Made by a program: the position numbers and the translations under genes
Assembly: GCA_946612175.1 (NCBI GenBank)
Contig: CAMOEO010000138.1
Coordinates: forward strand, 1 to 7,817
Reading direction: 5' to 3'
Source: an uncultured Verrucomicrobiota bacterium
GTDB lineage: Bacteria > Verrucomicrobiota > Kiritimatiellia > RFP12 > UBA3636
DNA: 7,817 nucleotides
Shown: positions 1-5,308 of the stretch, in pieces
How positions within the stretch are numbered: the first letter of the stretch is position 1
How the letters are laid out: every line of letters starts with the position of its first letter
The notes under the pieces: model-generated
What the model saw: only the letters and a program-made list of their open reading frames with translations
Databases searched by the model: none
What the model was told of the DNA's origin: nothing

Positions 1-1
1 C

Positions 2-67
2 CGCCCCGCCGCGGGGATCGCGGTCGAACGCGCGTCCGGCGCCGCCGGCGCGAAATCGGAGGACTGA
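2..67 (+). CDS. Probable C-terminal end of an upstream gene (partial)
   Basis: One frame is open from the window edge and closes with TGA at 65-67, directly against the ATG at 68. The 21 visible residues are rich in Ala, Gly and Arg and end in AKSED. Third codon positions are nearly all G or C, as in the real genes here, and the other two forward frames look less gene-like. Abutting stop and start codons suggest an operon with the export lipoprotein. Too little is visible to name a function. In a GC-rich genome a short open frame can occur by chance, so this is tentative. Confidence 0.4.
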   Translation, partial: RPAAGIAVERASGAAGAKSED

Positions 68-70
68 ATG

Positions 71-1084
71 ATGAAACGGATTCCTGCATCGACCGTCGCC
101 GCGGCGCTCGCCGCGCTCCTGCTCCAGGGCTGCCTCTCGGGCGGCTCGGCCGACCGGCTCTACGGCGGCCTCGCGGAGCTTTCCGCCGACGACCCCGCCG
201 CCGCCGCGGACGCCGCCGCGCCCGCCGCGGGCGAGGCCGAGGCGCGCCGCCGCGAGGCGCTCGCCGCGCTCGCCGCGGAGCCCGACCCGCCCTACCGGAT
301 CGGTCCGGGCGACCGCATCGAGGTGCGCGTCCAGGACCACCCCGACATCGGCGGCGCGGCGGTCGTCGGGCCCGACGGCTCCGTCGGCCTGCTCTTCCTC
401 GGGCAGGTCTCCGTGGCGGGGCTCACGATCGCCGAGGCGCGCGACGCGATCGAGCGCGGGCTCGAGCCGTTCGTGAAGCATCCCGTCGCCGGCGTCTCCG
501 CGCTCGAGGTCGCGAGCCGCAACGCGACCGTCGCGGGCGCCGTCGCGCGGCCGGGCGCCGTCCCGGTCTCGAACGGCACGCGCCTCGCGGACGTCTGCGC
601 GCTGGCCGGCGCCGCGCCGGACGCGGACCTGGCGCGCTCCGTCCTCGTGCGCGGCGGCGCCGCGGTCCCCGTCGACTTCCGCGCCGCCGTCGAGCGCGGC
701 GACCCGCTCGAGAACGTCAAGGTCCGCCCCGGCGACTACGTCTTCCTCGCCCGCCGCGAGGAGGCCGGCGTGACAATCTGCGGCGAGGTGCGCAAGCCGG
801 GCGTCCTGCCCTGCGCGGGCGGCGGCCGGAGCCTCGTCGGCGCGCTCGCGGAGTCCGGCTGGCGGCTCGAGACGGCGTGGGGCTCCGCGCTCGTCGTGCG
901 CGAAGGGCCGGACGGCCCGCGCGTCTGGCGCGTCGACGTGGACGGCATCCTCGCCGGCGAGAAGCGCGACGTGCGCGTCCTGCCCGGCGACATCGTGCAC
1001 GTCCCGCCGGCCGAGGCCGGCGGCGCGGGCGGGTTCGGCGCGCCGGCGCCGCGGCACGCGGCCTTCCCGTCCGGAAGCTGGTGA
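71..1084 (+). CDS. Polysaccharide export outer-membrane lipoprotein (Wza-like, SLBB domains)
   Basis: Periplasmic/outer-membrane channel component that carries capsule or exopolysaccharide out of the cell. Numbered from the ATG at 71, it has a short Lys-Arg N-terminus, a hydrophobic segment and a lipobox LQGC with the lipidated Cys at 21. An Ala/Arg-rich linker (about 40-70) follows. The polysaccharide-export domain starts at YRIGPGD (residue 75). Two SLBB-type domains come next, about 151-229 and 234-313, each showing the G-x-V-x-x-PG-x-x-P pattern and a closing PGD motif. At 337 residues it is a little shorter than E. coli Wza. The tail after the second SLBB is only about 24 Gly/Pro/Ala-rich residues, so no clear Wza-style C-terminal amphipathic helix is seen. 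A GGAGGA ribosome site at 58-63 sits 7 bases before ATG 71 and only 4 before ATG 68, which favours 71. The stop overlaps the next start (TGATG), implying coupling. Confidence 0.9.
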   Translation: MKRIPASTVAAALAALLLQGCLSGGSADRLYGGLAELSADDPAAAADAAAPAAGEAEARRREALAALAAEPDPPYRIGPGDRIEVRVQDHPDIGGAAVVGPDGSVGLLFLGQVSVAGLTIAEARDAIERGLEPFVKHPVAGVSALEVASRNATVAGAVARPGAVPVSNGTRLADVCALAGAAPDADLARSVLVRGGAAVPVDFRAAVERGDPLENVKVRPGDYVFLARREEAGVTICGEVRKPGVLPCAGGGRSLVGALAESGWRLETAWGSALVVREGPDGPRVWRVDVDGILAGEKRDVRVLPGDIVHVPPAEAGGAGGFGAPAPRHAAFPSGSW

Positions 1085-2499
1085 TGAAGGGGCTCGTCTT
1101 CGCCGCCGCGGCGCTCTGCGTCCCGCCCTTCGCCTTCCTGCTCGCGCAGAACCGGCGATGGATGCGCTACGCGTTCGTCGGCGTCGTCGCGGCGATGTGC
1201 CTCTACGAAGCCACCTCCATCAACTTCCTCGCGCACCCGGACTACCGCGGGACCTCGCGCGGCCTCGAGGTGAGCCTCGCCCACCTGATGGCCTTCTCGC
1301 TGCTCGGCGCGGTCGCCTTCTCCGGGCGCCTCCGCCGCCTCGTGCCGGACCGCGGCGCCGCGCTCTTTCTGCTCTACGCGCTGCTCTGCCTGCCGAGCCT
1401 CTCCGCGGCGGAGAACGTCCTCTTCGGGCTCTTCGAGGTCTGGAAGATGGCGCTTCTCTACGTGCTCTACCTCGCCGTCCGGAGCTACCTGCGCGCGACG
1501 GACGACCTGCGCACCGTGCTGCGCGCGCTCGCCGCGTTCGCCGCCGTGAACTTCGCCGTCGTCGTCCGCGCGCACGTCGCGGGCGTCTGGCAGCCGCACG
1601 GGCTCTTCCCGCACCAGAACAGCATGGCCGTCGCGATGAACCTCCTCGGCTGCCTGTTCCTGGCGGGCTACGTCGAGCACGGCGCGGGGACGCGGCTCGG
1701 GCGGCTGTGCCTCGCCGGCTTCCTCTGCGCCGCCGCCGCCGCCGTGCGCTCGTATTCGCGGATGGCGCTCGCGCTGATGCCCGTCGGCTACGGGCTCGCG
1801 TGGCTGCTCTGCGTCGTCCGGGTCCGCCCCCGCCGGTGGCTTGCGCGGACGGCGCCGCTCGCCGTCGCGGGCCTCGTCGCCCTCGCCGCGATGGCCCCGC
1901 GGATCGTGCAGCGCTTCGAGACCGCCCCGAAGGAGTCCGGCTCCACCCGCGTCGAGCTCGCGCTCTGCGCGTGGGAGATGGTGAAGGACGAGCCGCTGCG
2001 CGGCGTCGGCCTCAACAACTGGGGCATCAAGATCAACCCGCCCTACGAATACGCCGAGCGCGCCGGCCGCGTGCGCGACTGGGGCGGCGATACCTCCGAC
2101 GCCCTCGTCGAGACCGTCTATCTGCTGACCGCCGCCGAATGCGGCATCCCGGCGCTGCTGGCGCTGCTCGCCTGGTTCGCGTGGCACCTGTTCAGGTGCA
2201 TCCCCCTTGCGCGATCGCTGCGCGGAACCCCGTGGGCCTTCGTCCCGGCCGGCCTCGCCGGCGGCCTCGTCGCCGCCTACCTGCAAAGCTGCTTCGAATG
2301 GGTCTTCCGCCAGCCCCTCAACCTCTTCGTCCTCGTCATCCTCTTCGCGATGATCTCGTATCTCAACGACATCGCGCCCGCCCGTGGCGGGGTGCCCACC
2401 CCGCCACGCCTTCACGATTCCGGCGCGGGACGGGGAACCGGGGGCGGAGGCAGCAACTCGGATTCGTTTTCGAGAAGGTCGTCGGCGAGATACTTGTAG
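1084..2499 (+). CDS. O-antigen ligase/polymerase-like membrane protein (Wzy/WaaL type), probably with an altered C-terminus
   Basis: Integral inner-membrane protein expected to polymerise lipid-linked repeat units or ligate them to an acceptor on the periplasmic side. The 471-residue product is mostly hydrophobic helices. Family signatures are GLFPHQN (173-179), an SR pair in a helix (225-226), a large loop with R289 through GVGLNNW (307-313), and VETVYLLTAAECGIP (342-356), matching the usual loop and 'AE-GIP' pattern of the O-antigen ligase family. Polymerase and ligase cannot be told apart by eye. The start at 1084 overlaps the lipoprotein stop by one base (TGATG), with a weak GGAAG upstream; an upstream in-frame extension would lie inside the lipoprotein gene and is disfavoured. 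After about residue 434 the sequence becomes Gly/Ser/Pro/Arg-rich, coincides with an inverted repeat, and overlaps 88 bases of the opposite-strand gene. The native end was probably near 2383. Confidence 0.85.
   Translation: MKGLVFAAAALCVPPFAFLLAQNRRWMRYAFVGVVAAMCLYEATSINFLAHPDYRGTSRGLEVSLAHLMAFSLLGAVAFSGRLRRLVPDRGAALFLLYALLCLPSLSAAENVLFGLFEVWKMALLYVLYLAVRSYLRATDDLRTVLRALAAFAAVNFAVVVRAHVAGVWQPHGLFPHQNSMAVAMNLLGCLFLAGYVEHGAGTRLGRLCLAGFLCAAAAAVRSYSRMALALMPVGYGLAWLLCVVRVRPRRWLARTAPLAVAGLVALAAMAPRIVQRFETAPKESGSTRVELALCAWEMVKDEPLRGVGLNNWGIKINPPYEYAERAGRVRDWGGDTSDALVETVYLLTAAECGIPALLALLAWFAWHLFRCIPLARSLRGTPWAFVPAGLAGGLVAAYLQSCFEWVFRQPLNLFVLVILFAMISYLNDIAPARGGVPTPPRLHDSGAGRGTGGGGSNSDSFSRRSSARYL
2383..2408. 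repeat. Perfect 12-bp inverted repeat with 2-base loop
   Basis: The left arm CGTGGCGGGGTG (2383-2394) and right arm CACCCCGCCACG (2397-2408) are exact reverse complements separated by CC. The hairpin begins 3 bases beyond the stop of the minus-strand 88-residue gene and lies inside the 3' end of the ligase/polymerase reading frame. No T-run follows on either strand, so it is not a textbook intrinsic terminator, though it could still slow or end transcription between the convergent genes. A dispersed REP-like or boundary repeat at the cassette edge is the other explanation. Confidence 0.75.
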
Positions 2500-2678
2500 T
2501 CCAGGTTCTCCAGGCCGAGCGAACCTTCCTCGATCTGTCGGGCCAGCCGGCTGGAGTAGAAGACGTCCATCGCCTTCTCGATCGGAAGCGACGCCAGCTC
2601 GGCCAGACGGGCGATGATGCGCTCTTCGAGCCGTTCCTTGTAGGTGTCGATCCGGACGTTGTATTTCGGCGCGTCCAT
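2412..2678 (-). CDS. Small helical protein of the DUF3791-DUF3990 cassette, candidate antitoxin or partner
   Basis: An 88-residue, soluble, highly charged protein predicted mostly helical, including a run that reads LASLPIEKAMDVFYSS (about 28-43) followed by LENLDYKYLADDLLE. From memory, short proteins with an 'EKAMD-x-x-Y-x-S' pattern and a 'YLA-(D/E)' ending often sit next to DUF3990 genes, but I cannot name a family with certainty. Its ATG (2678) follows the DUF3990 stop with no gap (TGAATG), so the two are almost certainly co-translated. The last ~14 residues (LLPPPPVPRPAPES) are Pro-rich and unlike the rest. They fall in the GC-rich junction next to the inverted repeat, suggesting the natural stop was lost and the frame now runs on. 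It overlaps the convergent ligase gene by 88 bases. An antitoxin role is inferred only from size, charge and coupling. Confidence 0.75.
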   Translation of the reverse strand: MDAPKYNVRIDTYKERLEERIIARLAELASLPIEKAMDVFYSSRLARQIEEGSLGLENLDYKYLADDLLENESELLPPPPVPRPAPES

Positions 2679-3173
2679 TCAGGCCTCCCGCGGAATCCGA
2701 TACGAGCGGACGAAACGCAGTTTCTCCGAAAGGACCCGATCCGTCTTCAGGACGATCTGGTCGTTGGGAACGGCGAACCGGAGCAGTTCCAGCGCGCGCG
2801 ATTTGGAAATGTCGCCCTGCCGCCAGCTTTGGACGGTCCGGAACACGTCGTCGTCGGCCACTCGCCCGATGATGACGTCGAACGGCGAATGGACGTCTTT
2901 TCCATCGCGGCAGTCGCAGACGAAATCGAGCCACGCTTCGTCCGCCTCGCCGAACCGCAGGACCGAGAAGCCTGCGAAGTCGTCGTCCAGTTCGTATTCG
3001 TTGACGACAGGAACGGACGGCCCGCCGCGTCGAGCGCTCTTCCGCCGCGCCCACCGCTCGGCCTGTTCGCGGAAGCTCGTCACGTAGAATCCGGGCCCGA
3101 AATCGAGGAACCGTTTGGAGTGGACGGCGTCGGGATTGCGGATTTCGAGCGTCGAACCGTGGAATACGATCAC
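2679..3173 (-). CDS. DUF3990 protein, ADP-ribosyltransferase-like
   Basis: A 164-residue protein matching the DUF3990 pattern: IVFHGST at the N-terminus (His5), RFLDFGPGFYVTS (21-33, Tyr30), QAERWARR (37-44), and a C-terminal PNDQIVLKTDRVLSEKLRF (136-154). DUF3990 is, to my knowledge, grouped with the ADP-ribosyltransferase fold. His5, Tyr30 and Asp138/Gln139 are in the right order for an H-Y-(E/Q)-type NAD-binding and catalytic set, but this assignment is inference. There is no signal peptide or membrane segment, so it should act in the cytoplasm. The GTG start (3173-3171) overlaps the upstream TGA in a GTGA, with AGGGG 9 bases ahead. Longer in-frame starts would lie inside the DUF3791 gene and encode a non-family Arg/Pro-rich extension, so they were rejected. 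Base composition is clearly less GC-rich than in the flanking genes. Confidence 0.85.
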   Translation of the reverse strand: MIVFHGSTLEIRNPDAVHSKRFLDFGPGFYVTSFREQAERWARRKSARRGGPSVPVVNEYELDDDFAGFSVLRFGEADEAWLDFVCDCRDGKDVHSPFDVIIGRVADDDVFRTVQSWRQGDISKSRALELLRFAVPNDQIVLKTDRVLSEKLRFVRSYRIPREA

Positions 3174-3388
3174 AGGCGGACACCCCTTTCGCGGACGTAT
3201 TCCGTCAGGTCTTCGATGAGGGCGTTGGCGCCGAGCGAGTGCAGGACGTCGTAATGGGGGATGAGATAACCGTCCACCGCCGCGGAGTCCTTGCAGATGG
3301 CATAGACTTCGGACGGCGACTTGTCCCAAGCCGCCGCGAGGACGTGGAGGACGAACACCACGAAAGCCAAATGCCGATTGTCTGCCAT
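3170..3388 (-). CDS. DUF3791 family small protein
   Basis: A 72-residue protein with an N-terminal hydrophobic helix (HLAFVVFVLHVLAAAW), then SPSEVYAICKDS, and a C-terminal block reading YLIPHYDVLHSLG and LIEDLTEYVRERG. That matches the DUF3791 pattern, in which a 'Y-DVLH-x-x-G' motif precedes a final amphipathic helix. Biochemical function is unknown to me; proteins of this family are commonly encoded beside DUF3990. The ATG at 3388 is preferred because AAGGA (3399-3395 on the minus strand) lies 6 bases before it. An in-frame ATG at 3427 would add 13 unconvincing residues. Its stop overlaps the GTG of the DUF3990 gene by 4 bases. It is first in the three-gene minus-strand unit, downstream of a good promoter match. 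Confidence 0.82.
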   Translation of the reverse strand: MADNRHLAFVVFVLHVLAAAWDKSPSEVYAICKDSAAVDGYLIPHYDVLHSLGANALIEDLTEYVRERGVRL

Positions 3389-3394
3389 TCTCTT

Positions 3395-3399
3395 TCCTT
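3395..3399 (-). promoter_or_regulatory. Ribosome binding site of the DUF3791 gene
   Basis: AAGGA on the minus strand lies 6 bases before the ATG at 3388. It decides between this start and the longer in-frame ATG at 3427. Confidence 0.65.
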
Positions 3400-3451
3400 C
3401 GAAAACGGCGTGTGCCGCCGCGTTCAAGACGTTCGATCGTTAATGGCGCAG

Positions 3452-3480
3452 ATTCTACCACGCCTTCTTCCGCGAGGCAA
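3452..3480 (-). promoter_or_regulatory. Predicted sigma70-type promoter for the DUF3791-DUF3990 unit
   Basis: On the minus strand, TTGCCT (3480-3475) and TAGAAT (3457-3452) are separated by exactly 17 bases, and the -10 is preceded by TGG (extended -10). The predicted start is the A at about 3444, giving a leader of roughly 55 bases before the ATG at 3388. The stretch is A/T-rich compared with its surroundings. No operator-like palindrome was seen over it. Confidence 0.6.
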
Positions 3481-3551
3481 GGCTTCGTTCATCGTGGAGA
3501 GATTTCGCGCGAGCGGGGCGACCAACGCCCGCGGAACGAGCGGGAGAAGTC

Positions 3552-3580
3552 TTGTCGCCGTGCGGCCCTTTTGGTAGAAT
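3552..3580 (+). promoter_or_regulatory. Predicted promoter for the glycosyltransferase operon, possibly leaderless
   Basis: TTGTCG (3552-3557) and TAGAAT (3575-3580) are separated by 17 bases, again with TGG just before the -10. The A eight bases after the -10 hexamer is the first base of the ATG at 3588, so transcription may begin on the start codon. No Shine-Dalgarno sequence precedes that ATG, which fits a leaderless message. It is divergent from the promoter at 3452-3480. The region between the two (3481-3551) holds no gene that I can support. Confidence 0.55.
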
Positions 3581-3587
3581 TGAGCGC

Positions 3588-4577
3588 ATGAATGCGACTT
3601 CCGGACTGCCCGACCTGCTCGCACGGCGAGCCGTTGCGCTTCTCTGTGCCGATCCGCCCGTATTCGCGGCCTACGACAGCGACTTCGCCGCGCACGTCGG
3701 CGAGCTGGCCGCGTTCGCGCGGGAACGGCCGCGCGCGGTGTTCCTGCTGCAGCTCGGCTTCGAGCACGAGAGCGACGAGGCCGCGGACCGTCTTGCGGCC
3801 GCCGTGGCCGCCTTCCGCGCGGAGGCGCCGGCCTCCGCGCGCGTCATCGCGCTGGGCAACACGGAGAAGGAATGCGAGGCGCTCGGCAGGCGCGGCGTCG
3901 AGGCGCGCTTCGTCCACCAGAATGCGTTCCTCGACGAGCGCCGCTACCGTCCGATCCGCGCCGCGAAGCGCTACGACGCGGCCTACATCGCGCGCCTCAC
4001 CCCGTTCAAGCGCCACGGCCTGATCCCGCCCGCGCTCGCGCCGCGCCTGCTCTTCCTCGGCGCGCAGACGCGCCCCGACGAGGCGGACTACGTGCGCGAG
4101 ATGCGCGAGCGCTTCACCGGCGCGACGTGGATGCCGTTCTTCTCCGGCGCGAAGATCTCGGCGCTGCTCGCGCGGGCGCGCTGCGGCCTGGCGCTCTCCG
4201 CGCGCGAGGGCGCGTGCTTCGCCTCGAGCGAATACCTGCTCTGCGGCCTCCCGGTCGTCGACACGCCCGCGCTCGGCGGGCGCGACGTCGTGTATCCGCC
4301 GGAGTTCGTCGCCTCCGTCGAGGCGACGCCGGACGCCGTCGGCGCCGGCATCGAGCGCTGGCTCGCCGCGCCGCCGGACCCGTGGCGCGTCCGCGCCGCG
4401 TGGCTCGCGAAGGTCGTGCCGCACCGCGAGGCCTACCGCGCGCTGATGCGGGAGCTTGCGGGACGCGACCCCGGCCGTCCGCCGCACAAGCTCGGCCTCC
4501 GCACCCCGCACCCCGGCGCGCTGCACACCCGCGCGATCCAGGCCGTGAACCTCGTCCGCGCCCTCCTGCCGCGATGA
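3588..4577 (+). CDS. Glycosyltransferase, GT4-like (GT-B fold)
   Basis: Cytoplasmic enzyme expected to transfer a sugar from an activated nucleotide donor to a lipid-linked oligosaccharide. The 329-residue protein has a divergent N-terminal half and a recognisable donor-binding half. YIARLTPFKRH (133-143) supplies the Arg136 and Lys141 usual for phosphate contacts. LFLGAQT begins the next strand, and EGACFASSE (207-215) gives the EX7E motif of retaining GT4 enzymes, followed by YLLCGLPVVDTP. The acceptor domain, about 125 residues, is short for the family, and neither donor nor acceptor can be read from sequence. ATG 3588 is chosen because the predicted promoter overlaps the alternative TTG start at 3552. 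The stop overlaps the next start as ATGA. It is the first gene of a four-gene coupled run. Confidence 0.85.
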   Translation: MNATSGLPDLLARRAVALLCADPPVFAAYDSDFAAHVGELAAFARERPRAVFLLQLGFEHESDEAADRLAAAVAAFRAEAPASARVIALGNTEKECEALGRRGVEARFVHQNAFLDERRYRPIRAAKRYDAAYIARLTPFKRHGLIPPALAPRLLFLGAQTRPDEADYVREMRERFTGATWMPFFSGAKISALLARARCGLALSAREGACFASSEYLLCGLPVVDTPALGGRDVVYPPEFVASVEATPDAVGAGIERWLAAPPDPWRVRAAWLAKVVPHREAYRALMRELAGRDPGRPPHKLGLRTPHPGALHTRAIQAVNLVRALLPR

Positions 4578-5308
4578 AGCTCTTCGTCATCAACCTCGAC
4601 CGCGCGCCGGAGCGCCTCGCGGACACCGCGAAGCTCTTCGCCGACGCCGGCCTCGCGTTCGAGCGCGTGCCGGCGGTGGACGCGAGGGCGATGTCGGACG
4701 CCGAGCGCCGCCGCACGGCGCCGCCCGTCCACTTCTACCTCGCCAACGCGCGCCGCGTGCGTCCGGGCGAAATCGCCTGCACGCTCTCCCACCGCAAGGC
4801 GTGGGACGCCGCGTTCGCTGGCGGTGCACCCGTCGCCGCCGTCTTCGAGGACGACGTCTTCTTCGAGCCGGAGGGACTCCGGGCGCTGCTCGCGGACGCG
4901 GAGCGCACGGACGACCCCGCGGTCCCGACCGTGTGGCTCCTTCACCGCGGGATGCCGCGGCCCGCGCGCGAGCCGGCGGGGACGTGGTACGACCTGCTCG
5001 CGACGCGCGACGTCGGCCGCTCCTGGTGCGCGCACGCCTACGCGCTCAACGCCGCCGCCGGGCGCCGCCTCGCGGAGCTGCTTACGCCGATGGCCGTGCC
5101 GTGCGACGCCTGGTCGACCTTCGCCCGCTGCGGCGTGCGCGTCCTCGTCGCCTCGCGCCCCTGCGCCCGGACGCGCGGGGACGACTCGACGATCCCGCGC
5201 CCGCAGAACGGCCTCTGGCGCTTCCGCCTCGTGCAAAAGGCCTACTGGCTGCGCTACCGCCTCGCCTTCCGGCTCGACCTGCTGCTGCGGAGGATCTCCG
5301 GGCGATGA
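4574..5308 (+). CDS. Glycosyltransferase family 25 protein (LPS/LOS-type sugar transferase)
   Basis: Enzyme of the GT25 family, whose bacterial members include lipooligosaccharide galactosyltransferases; the sugar used here is unknown. The 244-residue product begins with FVINLDRAPERL (4-15), the family's opening strand and Arg-rich turn. It has PGEIACTLSHRKAW (64-77), the conserved 'G-E-x-(A/G)-C-x-x-SH' motif, and AVFEDDVFF (89-97) with the EDD metal/nucleotide-sugar site at 92-94. CDAW (177-180) is the later conserved Asp region. The C-terminus is basic, with a helix (LVQKAYWLRYRLAFRLDLLLRR) that could touch the membrane. Length is typical. The ATG overlaps the previous stop by 4 bases and no Shine-Dalgarno site is seen, so translation probably depends on coupling. 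Its own stop again overlaps the next start. Confidence 0.88.
   Translation: MKLFVINLDRAPERLADTAKLFADAGLAFERVPAVDARAMSDAERRRTAPPVHFYLANARRVRPGEIACTLSHRKAWDAAFAGGAPVAAVFEDDVFFEPEGLRALLADAERTDDPAVPTVWLLHRGMPRPAREPAGTWYDLLATRDVGRSWCAHAYALNAAAGRRLAELLTPMAVPCDAWSTFARCGVRVLVASRPCARTRGDDSTIPRPQNGLWRFRLVQKAYWLRYRLAFRLDLLLRRISGR

Noticed and set aside
736..3183. Very long open frame on the minus strand (815 codons) and a 698-codon one on the plus strand at 1158-3254
   Set aside because: Both are Arg/Pro/Gly-rich, show no family motifs and cross the real genes in other frames; stop codons are rare by chance at this G+C.
3516..3530. Short hairpin GGGCG-ACCAA-CGCCC upstream of the glycosyltransferase promoter
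   Set aside because: Only 5 bp of stem and no T-run, which is expected by chance in GC-rich DNA; not enough for a terminator or operator call.
3424..3624. Possible small minus-strand gene (66 codons) between the divergent promoters
   Set aside because: It crosses both predicted promoters and shows no recognisable motif or good ribosome site.
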